From Rhabdophis nuchalis (taxonomy: Eukaryota > Chordata > Lepidosauria > Squamata > Natricidae), in the NCBI GenBank assembly GCA_039707465.1, contig CM077648.1, positions 14,773,119-14,837,118 on the forward strand: a stretch of DNA of 64,000 nt, in the 5' to 3' direction. The notes beneath the pieces are model-generated. The model was not told where the DNA came from, ran no database searches, and saw nothing but the letters and a program-made list of their open reading frames with translations. Shown here piece after piece: positions 40,702 through 51,904 of this stretch (its first letter is position 1; each line of letters starts with the position of its first letter). Made by a program: the position numbers and the translations under genes.

Positions 40702-41449
40702 TTTTGGAGCCTGCTACTCAAAGCTTTACATGCAATCTACTGCACATTCCTGGCAATAAGAGCACAGTATTTGATATCCTCTTTCCTAACTCTTCACCTA
40801 CTCACCTTTGCAGGATGTATAAAACTCACATTGGTTTACCATATAAAATATTACAGTTTTGGAAAGCGTAGTAAAAGCATGTTATGAGGCCAGGGTAAAT
40901 GCTGTGAAAAGCTCCAGTCCGAAATGATGATGATTCTATTCAACATTTACATTTCACCGTGATCTAAATACTGGGAAATCTTATGATCTGCTAGTAGTGG
41001 GAAAGATTGCCAAGGACTTTAGCATTATAGTAAGCTGCTTTAGCTGAGGTGAGAGCATCGGTCCATCTGTCCTGACACGGTTTGTCTTCCCTGCGCCTAC
41101 CTGCTGAGATGGGCTGTAAGACAAATTCAGAATAAATTCATGTGGCACATGAATTTCCTTTTCCTTCAAGAGTGCGCTAAAAATTGCTCCCAGTCTTGTC
41201 CTGCCTGAATTGCCTTCCTGCAGCAGAAACAGTTCATTCACTTTCTTATTTTTTTCATGTTTAAAAAAATGTGAAAGAAACAACGGTGGTTCAGGAGAAT
41301 TTAAAGGTTTGCCTCTTGAAAGGATTTCAGTAGAGTAGGGAGAAGCTGAACATGGCATTAGAATCTGATCAATAGATTAGATTCCGTAAGACCTCCAAAT
41401 ATAAAATGGTTCTTCAGCTGTAATAATAGGCCACATAACCAAGGCATAG
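40702..41449. other. Unassigned sequence
   Basis: No gene or repeat recognised. Confidence 0.3.
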
Positions 41450-41730
41450 TGATGTGGTGGCTCAGTGGCTAAGATGCTGTTGATCAGAAGATCGCAGTTC
41501 GGCGGTTCGAATCCCTGGTGCCGCGTAATGGAGTGAGCTCTCGTTACTTGTCCCAGCTTCTGCCAACCTAGCAGTTCGAAAGCATGTAAAAATGCAAGTA
41601 GAAAAATAGGAACCACCTTTGGTGGGAAGGTAACAGCATACTGTGCACCTTCGGCATTTACATGACCATGGAGATTCTTCGACCCACTAGCTCATATGTG
41701 CAATAGGAACCTTTACCTTTACCTTTACCC
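41450..41730 (+). mobile_element. Sauria-type SINE
   Basis: Box A GTGGCTCAGTG (41457-41467), box B GGTTCGAATCC (41504-41514, matching the consensus), body with AGCAGTTCGAAAGCATGTAA, 3' end GGAACCTTTACC repeated as a short CTTTAC tail. Lacks the CGGGAACGAC part of the other copy. Confidence 0.8.
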
Positions 41731-41735
41731 AAGAC

Positions 41736-42112
41736 GTGTGGATTACAAATACATATGTCAACTCTATCCCAACGTAACTGCAAACACAGTGTGGGACCCA
41801 GTGATCCAAGCTGCAAACCTAGGAGTTTCCATCTCACTTGTTCATCTTCCAGTGAATATGCTATGTTGTTCTGTTCTTAAAGGTCTTGTTGCTTTAAAAA
41901 AATAAATAAATTAGAACAGATAATTCCATCATGTAAAAGAAGAAACTGAGGCAAAAGTTTGGAAAGCTGTTGAGAAATTATTGGTAGCAAATTAAATCAA
42001 AGGACCCTTAATGTCGGGTTGAAAGTTGGAGTAGTTTGAGAAAGAAACTTCAAAAGAGATTCCTTCTGCCGGCATTTTGCTCTATTTAGAATTTATCAGG
42101 AAGGTCTTATGT
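41736..42112. other. Unassigned sequence
   Basis: Nothing recognised. Confidence 0.3.
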
Positions 42113-42320
42113 CAGGTGTGTCAAACTCAAGGGCCAGGGGATGGACCCGGCCCGCTGGGTGCTTAAATCTGGCCTACGGGCCCCCCATAGAAACAGCAAA
42201 GGACGGCCACAGTGGCTCTGCCAGCAAACATGGAGCTTGGAGGGCCGTGCATGGCCCTCCGAGGCTCCATTTTTAGCTGCGATGGCCTCCTGCTGCTCTC
42301 CGCCAGTGAAAATGGAACTC
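42113..42320. mobile_element. hAT MITE fragment (CAAACTCAAGG family)
   Basis: CAGGTGTGTCAAACTCAAGG left, then GAAACAGCAAAGGACGGCC and inverse arms around GAGGGCCGTGCATGGCCCTC. The right terminus is missing. Confidence 0.6.
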
Positions 42321-42330
42321 AAGACACGTC

Positions 42331-43200
42331 TTTCTTTCACTATAGGAATTAAATGCATGCAAGAAAAGTAGAGTTAATGTATTACTGCTAATGAATTATG
42401 CTTCAAATATTCACTGTATTTTTCCGACATACCTGCTTGTGATTTACAAACAATCTTTGTAGACTGGAACCCTTTCATTTTCATGGTCAATTAGTTCAGT
42501 TGATTATATTTCTTAACACAAGCTCGACTCCGTTTGTGTTTACCTGCTGAAAATACTGTTCTGTGAATTTGACTGATGAAGAGGACTCTGGCTCATGTCA
42601 CATTAAACCTGTTAATCTTTCTGGTATCCTGAGGCGCCTTAGGAGGGCTATTAATTTAACTTCCTAAGTCTTTTATGCATTCCACCACTGTCCTGGTATT
42701 ATACAGATGTTTCACAAGGTATAAAAGGCAGGCAGATGACAGTTCCTAAACACATGAGAAGTCCTTCTATCCAACTTTATTTCTTTTTCCTAGAAAGGAA
42801 ACAATAGCATATCACAAGCCTACCTACCTGTGTCACAAATACAGTTACTTCCAGTCTTAGAGAATGAGTAATAGAATCGAGCCTAGACGGCACTGCTAGC
42901 AAATAGACCCTATAAGCTCTGAGCTCACTTTGAAGTAATCCAGTTGAGGTTAACTGACTTATTTACATATAAATGAGTGTCATAAAGCCTCTTGGTCAAA
43001 GGTCCAAGTAATCCAGTATTTTAGCTAGGCATTTGGAAACCCACAAGCAGGACTTAAGATACAATTTGCCATTTGTTGCAAGAGGCCAGCTTTTATATTA
43101 CTCAAGAAGGATGACCACAAAGTTTTTATCAACAAGCTTTCAACATATACTTTGATGCACAAAATTCTCTTTCAGGCATTACTTTCTCTGAAGGAGACGG
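42331..43200. other. Unassigned sequence
   Basis: About 870 bp, AT-rich. No repeat hallmark or exon recognised. Confidence 0.3.
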
Positions 43201-43755
43201 AATGGAATGGAATAGAATAGAATTTTTTATTGGCCAAGCGTGGTTGGACACACAAGGAATTTGTCTTTGGTGCATATGCTTTCAGTGTACCCGGAGTGGA
43301 TTCCTGCTAGCATTACTACCAGTTCAGTGCGCAAAATGTGTTGCCCTGTGCACGGGCACATTTGCACCTTAAAAAGTCTGCACATGCGCACAACATTGGA
43401 AAAGGGAAAACATTACATTTTTCCAATGAAGATTGTTCTGCGCATGTGCAGAGCAAAAAATCAAAATGGCGCCACCAAGCTTAGAACCAGTTCAGGTGCG
43501 TGTCCGGCCGAGTTACTTCCTACTCGGCCGAACCGGTAAGAACCCACCTCTGCAGTGTACATAAGGAGAATAAAATGCATTCATCAAGAATAAAAAGATG
43601 CAACACTTAGTGATAGTCAAGGTTACTAATAAGCTTTCAAATCCTACTAGGAAACAAACAATATAAATTGAAAGATACAAGCAACATGGTTATAGTCATA
43701 AGTGGGGAGAGATAGATATTAGAAAGGAAGAGAAGAATAGTAATGCATTCATTTG
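43201..43755 (-). mobile_element. LINE 3' end (TTATTGGCCAAG family), split by a hAT MITE
   Basis: GGAATGGAATAGAATAGAAT tail at 43201-43220, then TTTTTTATTGGCCAAGCG, ACACAAGGAATTTGTCTTTG and CAGTGTAC. After the nested element it continues ATAAGGAGAATAAAATGC and on in register with 2640-2880. Confidence 0.7.
43291..43552. mobile_element. hAT-type MITE with perfect TSD
   Basis: CCGGAGTGGATTCCTGCTAG left, CCGGTAAGAACCCACCTCTG right. CAGTGTAC at 43283-43290 and 43553-43560. Internal inverse arms CTGCACATGCGCA / TGCGCATGTGCAG. Confidence 0.85.
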
Positions 43756-44084
43756 AAATTTAATTCTTTTAATAGCAAATGCTAAAAAAAAAATCAAGGA
43801 GATAAAAGTTGCAAAGGACAAGCAGCGCTGTGCATCGCCTAACATGCTTTGATGAAGCGTTGCTGTCACACAGGTTTTAGAGCAGAGAATGTTGTGATTT
43901 GGGACACAATTATTCCCATAGTTCTCATGCTTACCTGTATAAGACAAAAGTGGTGCTTTAAAATCAAACGTGGCTAGGGCGATTCTGCTGCAGGTCCCTT
44001 GCAACTTTTAAATTTCAAATGATCATATATGGGGAGGGTCTCCTTCAGAGGAAAGTAAAACCAACCAGCCCTGTTTAATCAAAA
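43756..44084. other. Unassigned sequence
   Basis: Nothing recognised. Confidence 0.3.
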
Positions 44085-44847
44085 AGTGTGAAGAAGTCAC
44101 TGCAGTTGTGACACATGACCAGGAGCGGGGTTGAAAAATGTTAGCTGCCCAGTTGCTGGGTGGGCATAGCCTACTCTGCCTCCTGCACCACGGTGGGGGG
44201 GGGGATGATTTTGTCCTCCCCAGGCTTCAGAGGCTTTCCTCGAGCCTCCGGGAGAGCAAAAATGGTATCCCCCATGCTCTGAAATAGGCCCATTTCCGGA
44301 CTTCCGGAACTTCAGGGAAGCCCATTTTTCTCCCTCCCAGAGCCTTTGCGTGGGCCTTGCACATACCTTACATGATGAATGGGTCCCGTGGAGACTCCTG
44401 GGAAGGGAGGGGAGGGGTGGGCATGGCCAGCCAGTCCTTTGCAACTACCAGTTCGATGAACCAGATGTAAAATTAACATCCGGTTTGCCCGAACTGGTCC
44501 AAACTGACTGAATCCCATTCCTGCACATAACCATTTTTCATATTTAGGACTGCTGCAGCATCTCTATGATCACATGATCAAAATTCAGACCTTTGGCAAC
44601 TGACTCATATTTACGACAGCTGTAGTGACCTGGGAAAATGTGGTCCCCTTTTGTGACCTTCTGAGAAGCAAAGCCAATGGGGAAGCCAGATTCCCTTAAC
44701 AAGCAGGTTACCAACTTAGCAACTCCAGTGATTCACTTAACAACTGTGGCAAGAAAGGTTGTAAAATGGGGCAAAACTGGCTTAACAAATATTTCACCTA
44801 GCAAGAGAAATTTGGGGCTTAAATGTGGTCGTAAGTCGAGGACCCTG
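44085..44847. mobile_element. TA-MITE (CGAGGACTACCTG family), left-truncated, split by a hAT MITE
   Basis: Right end GTGGTCGTAAGTCGAGGACC plus CTG before TA (44848-44849). The body (TGACTCATATTTACGAC, CTTCTGAGAAGCAAAGCCAA) matches 39837-40233 in inverse. The left part before the nested element is short and decayed. Confidence 0.6.
44120..44523. mobile_element. hAT-type MITE (GAATCCCA family)
   Basis: CAGGAGCGGGGTTGAAAAAT left, CTGACTGAATCCCATTCCTG right. Flanks CACATGAC and CACATAAC agree at 7 of 8. Confidence 0.7.
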
Positions 44848-44849
44848 TA

Positions 44850-45209
44850 TTGCTTGCTCTTAGAATGTGGAAAATAAAATAAAATGTGTCTTCAAATACT
44901 CTTCCTTTTTAAAAAGGAACATTTCGTGGAAAGGGTTCATGGGTGGTTAAGAAATAACATTTATCTCCTCTGATAATGTGAGAATATTGCAGCTTAGATA
45001 TTAGCTTTACTCATGAATAGAGACCAACTGCTATGCTGCAATATTTTTGATTCAGATGGAGATTGGCGACATGTCAATTTGAATGGTCACGTCTATGAAT
45101 CTATCAGTTTAATATTCTTTATTTTGATTTGTTCCATGGAGCAAGCCAGTACAATAACAGAGAAAGTATGTCCATTGGGTACCACTAGATGACATTGTTT
45201 CCCTAGGAG
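44850..45209. other. Unassigned sequence
   Basis: Nothing recognised. Confidence 0.3.
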
Positions 45210-45600
45210 GACCAGGTCAAACCCACCTTAAGAGACTTGGTGTGACAGGCACGGATTTTTGGAAGCAAGCATTCCCACCAATAATCTAATCCTGTGCTCT
45301 GTAAAGCTTTAAAGACAAAACAGCATCTTGGATTGCATCCAGAAACTGACTGGTAGCTAGTATATAAAATAGCAGTCCCATATGAATGAACTCTGGTGTA
45401 CTCCATATTGTTCACACTGCTGTAATTCTAGACCAAACGAAATTTCCAAATGTTTTTGAAGGGCATCCTTATGTAGAGCACATTGTAGTAGTCAGAAATG
45501 ACTGCGGCATGGGTGACTGTGATCAGAGCCTCCCAATAAAGTATATAGGATGGCCACCAAATGACTTGAGCAAGAGTCATTAGTCCAAAAAGAGGGCAGG
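45210..45600. repeat. Probable dispersed repeat fragment
   Basis: CTGTGCTCTGTAAAGCTTTA, CTGGTAGCTAGTAT and TGTAGAGCACATTGTAGTAG recall an abundant squamate repeat. The class is unassigned, from memory only. Confidence 0.35.
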
Positions 45601-45634
45601 TGACCCACCAATTCTGCCTGGGGAAGTTCTATCC

Positions 45635-45974
45635 CAGGGGTCAGCAACCCGTGGCTCTGGAGCCACATGCAGCTCTTCCATCCCTCTGCTATGGCTTCCT
45701 GTCGCACATCAGTGCTGTAAATTTGAGAGGAGCTTCCGGTCGGGAGGGGGGGAGCACAGCGCCAGGAGGAGACTCTATGGCAAGGACCGAGTTTTCTGGT
45801 CAACTCCACAATTGATAGGGTTTTCGGTTAGGACAGGTAGAGGAAAAAGGACGTCGTGCTAAGAGGAGACACTATGGTGGGGGAACCGGAGTTCCGGTTT
45901 GCTCCAGAATTGAACGGGGGACTTCCGGTTACAAACTTTGTAGCTCTTTGGGTGTTTAAGGTTGCCGACCCCTG
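45635..45974. mobile_element. hAT-type MITE (GGTCAGCAACCC family)
   Basis: CAGGGGTCAGCAACCCGTGG left, AAGGTTGCCGACCCCTG right. Flanks TTCTATCC and GTCTATCC agree at 7 of 8. Contains two ACTTCCGGTT-like modules. Confidence 0.75.
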
Positions 45975-46249
45975 GTCTATCCCATCTAGCTTTAAAGATA
46001 GATGCTCCCCAATACAAAGGAACCTCAAGTCCACAGCCCCTCAGTCTTTCCAATCTTGAGTTGTAACCTAGTTTCCCCCATCTGGATCTTTACCACTTCT
46101 GGGTATTGGGTAATAAAACTAATGGCATCACTTGTATAGTCTGTGGCAGAGATTTATAATTAAATATCATTCGCCTACTGATGATACCTTATTCCCTGAT
46201 AGCAAATGACCTTAGCCAGTGATTTTATGCAGATGTTTAATAGAAGTCC

Positions 46250-46320
46250 ATCTTCAAAGCGCTCCATGGCTCGGGACCTAGTTACATGCGAGACCATCTC
46301 CTGCCCCATACATCCCTTAG
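46250..46320 (+). mobile_element. L2 LINE ORF2 fragment
   Basis: CATCTTCAAAGCGCTCCATG and GGCTCGGGACCTAGTTAC match the L2 coding region at about 33866-33940 (IFKALHGSGPSYL). Only 70 bp. Confidence 0.7.
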
Positions 46321-46322
46321 AC

Positions 46323-46440
46323 CAGGGGTCTGCAAAGTCGGCTCTTTTAAGACTGGTGGACTTCAACTCCCAGAATTGGCTGGGGAATTCTGGAGTTGAA
46401 GTCCACAAATCTTCAAGTTCCCAAGTTTGGACACTCCTGG
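46323..46440. mobile_element. Palindromic hAT MITE, diverged
   Basis: CAGGGGTCTGCAAAGTCGGC left, AAGTTTGGACACTCCTG right, with GGACTTCAACTCCCAGAATT and its inverse inside. Flanks are only weakly similar. Confidence 0.65.
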
Positions 46441-46441
46441 C

Positions 46442-47603
46442 TTAAAGCAATTTTGACGAAATATAGTTTTTCAGTGGAATGTCATCAGCTTTGTGTAATT
46501 TTGCAATAAAGAATGTCTGCATATCTCTAATCTGTCTGTCTGTGTATCTGTCTCTACCTACCTATGTACCTACATACTAATCTCTTTCCTTCTTCTATCT
46601 ATTAAATGATCTGAGTGTATTATTTAGTCACAGTCATATTTTTCAGTATTCTTTGTCTTATTCATAGGTCATTTGGAGCAGAGGTTCTCAAAAGTTTGGA
46701 CTTAGATCTTTAACACATTCTTCATTATTCCTACACCTTCTTATCCCTTGGGAGATACACCTAAACTCATACTTGCAAGGCATTAAAACCACTCCTAACA
46801 AAGAGTTTCATCTCTGCCATCATCTATAAACAGTTGGCCAGTTTTCTGGTTCTACAGGTATGGCAGCTGTAGTTTTCACCTCACCCATCACCCAAATTTC
46901 TTGTTTCTGTTCCCATTCATATTATGTTAATTTATTGCATATCATTACATATGTTGCCTAATGATATGGGAAGGAGTAAGGACCTGCACATAATTGGAAA
47001 GTTCTGGATGTAAAGTCCTGGCACAATTGCTTCTCTCTTTCCCTCTGTTCTGTATAGGTTGGGTGGGAAATAGTTTTATATTATCCTATCTTACCATTAC
47101 CACAGTCCCTCTGTCAGGGAGATGAGTGATTTCTAAATTTGATAAATAAATAGCATTTCAGAAATAACATTTGATTTCTTGGTAAAAATTTTATTATTCC
47201 TTTTTAAAAAAAAATTCTTTTCACTGTAGTATCATCAGAGAATTAAGGTGTGTGTTGAGATCAGTATATGAACAGGTCAAGTAGCAAATGGAACCTTGCA
47301 GCCACAAGGAGTAGCTAATTAAAGCCACACTACTGGGGTTGTTGCCTTAAGTAGGTAGACATCAGCTTGACAATGTAATTTTTACCATGTGTCTTACTTT
47401 TTGGTTGGCCAAAAGTTTTTTGTTGACCCCTGAAGCTAAGCAGATGTTTAAGGCAACATCTGTTTAAGGCAAACAGGCAATTAAGGAGATGGACAACCAA
47501 GTGGAGAAGAATCTTGGTCTTCCTGAGATAAGAAGTTCAGTTCATAATGGAGCCTCCCTCATTGCCTTCTTACATTTGATCCCTTCCAGTGAGGAAACAG
47601 CAA
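46442..47603. other. 1.16 kb of unassigned sequence
   Basis: Contains a short (TATC/TACC)-like stretch near 46525-46600 and a doubled GTTTAAGGCAA near 47445-47470. No gene recognised. Confidence 0.3.
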
Positions 47604-47605
47604 TA

Positions 47606-47956
47606 CAGGTAGTTCTCAACTTACATCAGTACATTTAGTGACCATTCAAAGTTGCAACAGCAGCGAAAAAAGTGACTTACAACCGTCTTTCACTCTTACA
47701 ACCCTTGTAGCGTTCCCCATGATCATATGGTCAAAATTCATATGGCAATTGATTCCTACCTATGATCATTGCTATTTCCCGGGGTCATGTGATTACCTTC
47801 TGACAAGCAAAGCCAATGGGAAAGCCAGATTCATCTAATAACCTTGTAATTAACTTATCTGCTGTGGCGATTCACTTAACATTGTAAAATGGGGCAAGCT
47901 CATTTAACAACAAACAATTTGGGGCTCATTTGTGATCGTAAGTTGAAGATTGCCTG
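47606..47956. mobile_element. Complete TA-MITE (CAGGTAGTCCTCG family)
   Basis: CAGGTAGTTCTCAACTTACA left, CGTAAGTTGAAGATTGCCTG right, TA at 47604-47605 and 47957-47958. 351 bp, non-coding. Confidence 0.75.
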
Positions 47957-47958
47957 TA

Positions 47959-49227
47959 CTAATGTCCATCCATCTCTGGCTATACAAGGCAACAAACACA
48001 CATTTTTATTTTCCAAAAATTAGATACGTCCCAGTGGAAACAAGGCTTACCACCAAACTACATTATATTCCTAACAATTAGGAAACATGCAATTTTAGAA
48101 TAAATGGAAGCGGGTCTTATCGGGGAGGGGGGGGCAAGGGGGAGTTAATTTGGATGAAATGAAGCAAGTCTTACAGGCCTTAAGTGGGGTAATATGATAC
48201 GGTCTTTCAAAAGTGATTCACACGCTGTTTTGCTGTTTTAAACCTGCTTCTGGGAGACTTGTAAAATGAGAGAACTAAAAGAGCATGTCTGAACATGTTC
48301 AGCATTAGTATGAAACTGTCCTGTTTGAAAAGGCATTCTGGATGGCTGGTCTGCCCATTTATACAGCACAGGTGAATTGCTTATGAGCTGTACACTGAAA
48401 ATAGATGCTGTGGAAAGTTATCACCCATCTCTCTCCCAGAAAAATGAAATACCCTAGGAAATATTGAAAGGGCGGAATATTATATTTCCCTAGATGTGAA
48501 AATGAAGAAACATGTTTTGTTTCCTGCAGCCTCCTGCCCCCACCCCTTTTGTCAATGGGCCATTAAGGCCTGAGCTAGTCTACTTTACATAATAAAGAGT
48601 TCTCCTCTTCAGCTCCAGAGTCATGGGATTAAGGTAGGACTGGCTTTACCAAACCTGGACTCAGCCCATGGGAGCCTGGCAATCAATCAGAGTACAGTTC
48701 TTACACAGGAACAAGAAACAGATAGGTGGGGCCAAACAGTTGATAAAAAGCCCTGCAAGCCCCTTGCTCAACCCTCCTCTTCCTGTCCACCAACATTGAA
48801 GCATGTAAGCACCTTTTCTGTTCAGGACTCCAGCCATGTGGTCCTGTCCACCATTAAACCATCTTTCCAAGCAGCCTCCATGTCTCCAGTGTCTTCTTCC
48901 CCACTTGGAGCCAAACCCAGAAGGACATTCCTTTTAACAATGCAAAGTTTAACTAGAAAAAATATACTTGTTTTTTTCCCCTTGTTAAAAGAAAATCTTT
49001 TCAAGGTCCCTTTAAGGTGGGGCGGGGGGGGGAGGGAGGTGGGACGATTTCACATAGCGCAAAGTTCTAGGTTGCATTTTTTTCCTCTTGGGTCACAGAA
49101 AATCATGACACAATGATTGAAGAAATTGTCGAAGCCTGAGCTGGCAAAAGTTTTGTACTATTATTGAATGTCCCATATATTAATAAGCCAGAGGAGTTTG
49201 CTCTGAAAAAAATGATGCTGATGGTAA
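47959..49227. other. 1.27 kb of unassigned sequence
   Basis: G-runs near 48122-48133 and 49019-49034. No gene, exon or repeat recognised. Confidence 0.3.
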
Positions 49228-49229
49228 TA

Positions 49230-49722
49230 CTGTGTTTCCCCCGAAAATAAGACAGGGTCTTATTTTCTTTTGACCCCTGAAATAAGTGCTTGGCCTTATT
49301 TTTGGGGAGGTCTTATTATATTTGAGGTGCAGGAGGCCCCTTAACCTGGGCCTGCAACCTATGGATCAGCTGATCCAGAGAGGACCGGAGGTTCTGGCCC
49401 TGTTTCTGGCATACTCTTGCCAGCCCTAGCATCGCTGGGTCTGCCACTCTTTTTGCGGCCGCCACTAAGAGAAGGGACGCGGTAGCTAGGGTTTGTGGGA
49501 GGGGCCTCCACAAGGCTGTTCCGCGTGGATGACAAGTGCACGTGGGACGCGTGGGGCATGTTCCCCCCATCCCCCCCAGGAAATGGCGTGGACCAACACC
49601 ACATGCGGTTAAATATTTTAGGCGAGGGCTTATTTTTGGAGGGAGGGCTTATTTTAGCGCATGAGCTCAAAAGCCCGATTGGGCTTATTATCCGGGAAGG
49701 TCTTATTTTCGGGGAAACAGGG
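49230..49722. mobile_element. TA-MITE (CTGTGTTTCCCC family)
   Basis: CTGTGTTTCCCCCGAAAATA left, ATTTTCGGGGAAACAGG right, TA at 49228-49229 and 49723-49724. Confidence 0.8.
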
Positions 49723-49724
49723 TA

Positions 49725-50044
49725 ATAAAAAAAAAATCATGCAGGCTCATTGGTGTGGAAGCTAACTCAGAAACTAGGACAAAGCTCTGGGTATGGATTT
49801 CTCGTGTAGCCTAGGGAAGCTTTTCATCCCAATACCACACTGCAACAATTTTGTGTTGGGGATTAGGGAAATGTTTGCTTAGAGGGGCTGCTTTTATATC
49901 CAAAGGCCAGCAGCTTTTCATTGCTGTCAATCACATTTCCCCTCACTTGGGAAATACATGGGGAACTAGAAGGCTTAAGTTAGCTCTATATTTTTTCCTG
50001 TCTGAAAGTAGAACACATCTATCATTTTTCATAAACTTGGACAA
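49725..50044. other. Unassigned sequence
   Basis: Nothing recognised. Confidence 0.3.
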
Positions 50045-50290
50045 GGAATAATGGATAGAAAACTGATCAAAGAGAGATTCAACCTGGAAATAAGGAGAGA
50101 TTTTCTGACAGTGGGAGCAATCAACCAATGGAACAGAAGTTGCCTTCAGAAGTTGTGGGAGCCTCATCATTGGAGGCTTTCAAGAAGAGACTGGACTGCT
50201 GTCTGTCAGAAATGGTGTAGTAGGGTCTCCTACTTGGGTGGGGGGTTGGACTAGATGACCTACAAGGTCTCTTCCAACTCTGTTAATCTG
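50045..50290 (+). mobile_element. CR1 LINE 3' end
   Basis: Plus-strand ORF2 C-terminal remnant (LIKERFNLEIRRDFLTVGAI), then CTGTCTGTCAGAAATGGTGT and GGGTTGGACTAGATGACCTA, ending CTCTTCCAACTCTGTTAAT. Confidence 0.75.
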
Positions 50291-50617
50291 GTTACTATTT
50301 GTGAAATGCCACTCATTGGGGTGGGAGCCCTGTGGCTATGCCTCATGAAAGCACTGCTCTCAAATGCAGGTAGTCCTTGACTTACGACCACAATTGAGCC
50401 CAACATTTCTGTTGCCAAGTGAGACATGACAAATTGTTAAGTGAATCACTATGGTTGTTAGGTTAGTCACATATTTGTTAAGGGAATCTGGCTTCCCCGT
50501 TGGTTTTGCTCGTCAGAAGGTAGGAAAAGGTGATCACAGGACCCCAGGATACTGCAGCAGTCATAAATATGAATCAGTTACCAAGTGTCCAAATTTGGAT
50601 CATTTGATCTTATAGAT

Positions 50618-51066
50618 CAGTGATGGCTAATCTTTTTGTCATTGCGTGCCGACAGCGTGCGCGCACCCACACCCACACCCATAATGCAATGTGCTTGCAA
50701 CACTCCCTGTGTGCCCTGCCCCCATGCACATGTGACCCCCACACGCTCCCTGGCCACTCCACACCATGCGTGAGACCCTGTTTTGGGCCTCCTGGGACCA
50801 AAAATGGGCCACGGGGGCGCACCTCCTGTTTTGGGCCTAGTAGGCCTCCTTGCAGCCTCCTGGGACGAAAAACAGGCTGGGGGGGGGGAGGGGGCCTGCA
50901 CACTGCCCTGCCCCACACATGCACAGCAGTGACCCAAAAATCAGCTGGCAGGCAGGAGTCACAAGTGCATGCACAGTGGAGCTGAGCTTGGGTGACGGCT
51001 CACATGCCCACAGAGTGGGCTCTGGGTACCACCTGTGGCATGCATGCCATAAGTTCACCATAACGG
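50618..51066. mobile_element. hAT-type MITE (GATGGCGAACC family)
   Basis: CAGTGATGGCTAATCTTTTT left, CATAAGTTCACCATAACGG right. Flanks TTATAGAT and TTATAGAA agree at 7 of 8. Confidence 0.7.
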
Positions 51067-51136
51067 TTATAGAAGCTGCAATGGTCATGAGTGTGGAAAA
51101 CGGTTATAAATTCACTTTTTTAAGTGCAGTTGACAT

Positions 51137-51546
51137 CCCTGCGGCCGATTCGCTCCCACAGAGAGGGACTTCTCCGGGTGCCGTCCACTAGGCTATGCCA
51201 GCGGGCGACGCCCAGGGGAGGGGCCTTCTCTGTGGCGGGCCCGACCCTCTGGAACAACCTTCCCCCTGAAATTAGAACAACCACGGACCTCCGCTCCTTC
51301 CGGCAAAAATTAAAAACACACTTCTTCTGCTTGGCCGGCCTAGGGTAACTAAACTGTTTTTAGGGGGTTTTAGGGTTTACTTTTATATGGGCTTTTAGCG
51401 CAGGGTTAGTTTAATTAGTTTTAACATTGCACTTTGTGGTTTTTAATTGTATTTTTAATTCCCTGTGCCCCGCCTCGAGTCCCTTCGGGGAGAGAAAGCA
51501 GGTTATAAATTAAAAATTATTATAAAAATTATTATTATTATTATTT
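51137..51546 (+). mobile_element. L2 LINE 3' end, 5'-truncated
   Basis: Starts in the ORF2 C-terminus (RPIRSHREGLLRVPSTRLCQ), stops at 51346-51348, and has the 3' UTR with CGCCTCGAGTCCCTTCGGGG and an (ATT)n tail. Corresponds to 33940-34345 of the larger L2 copy. Confidence 0.85.
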
Positions 51547-51591
51547 CGAATGGTCACTAAATGAGCTGTGATGAATTGAGGACTACCCGTA

Positions 51592-51904
51592 CTAAATATT
51601 AGTCAGTAAGGGGTTTGTTTTGAAATAAAAATTCTTAGACTGACAAAAGTGCATTGAATTCTGTTGCTGTCTTGGCTTCTGTTTTGTTTTGGTCACGTTT
51701 TGGCTCTTACCAAGAAATAGGTTGCTATTTTAAGAACTGATGAATAATTCTGATTTTGTGCCAGAAATTGAACAAAAGTTCTTTTGGTGAGCACCTTGAT
51801 TTTATAGGCAGTGTGTGTGGTGTTGAATTCCATTGTAAAAAGGAACATTCCAAGCGATTTTTTAAAAAGGGACATTATTTAAAATGACAGTTGTTGCATC
51901 ATAG
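51592..51904. other. Unassigned sequence
   Basis: 5' flank of the second L2 copy. Nothing recognised. Confidence 0.3.

Larger units (their letters stand above)
50367..51589. mobile_element. TA-MITE (CAGGTAGTCCTCG family) with two nested elements
   Basis: CAGGTAGTCCTTGACTTACG left, GATGAATTGAGGACTACCCG right. Interrupted by a hAT MITE (50618-51066) and an L2 3' end (about 51137-51546). Confidence 0.7.
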
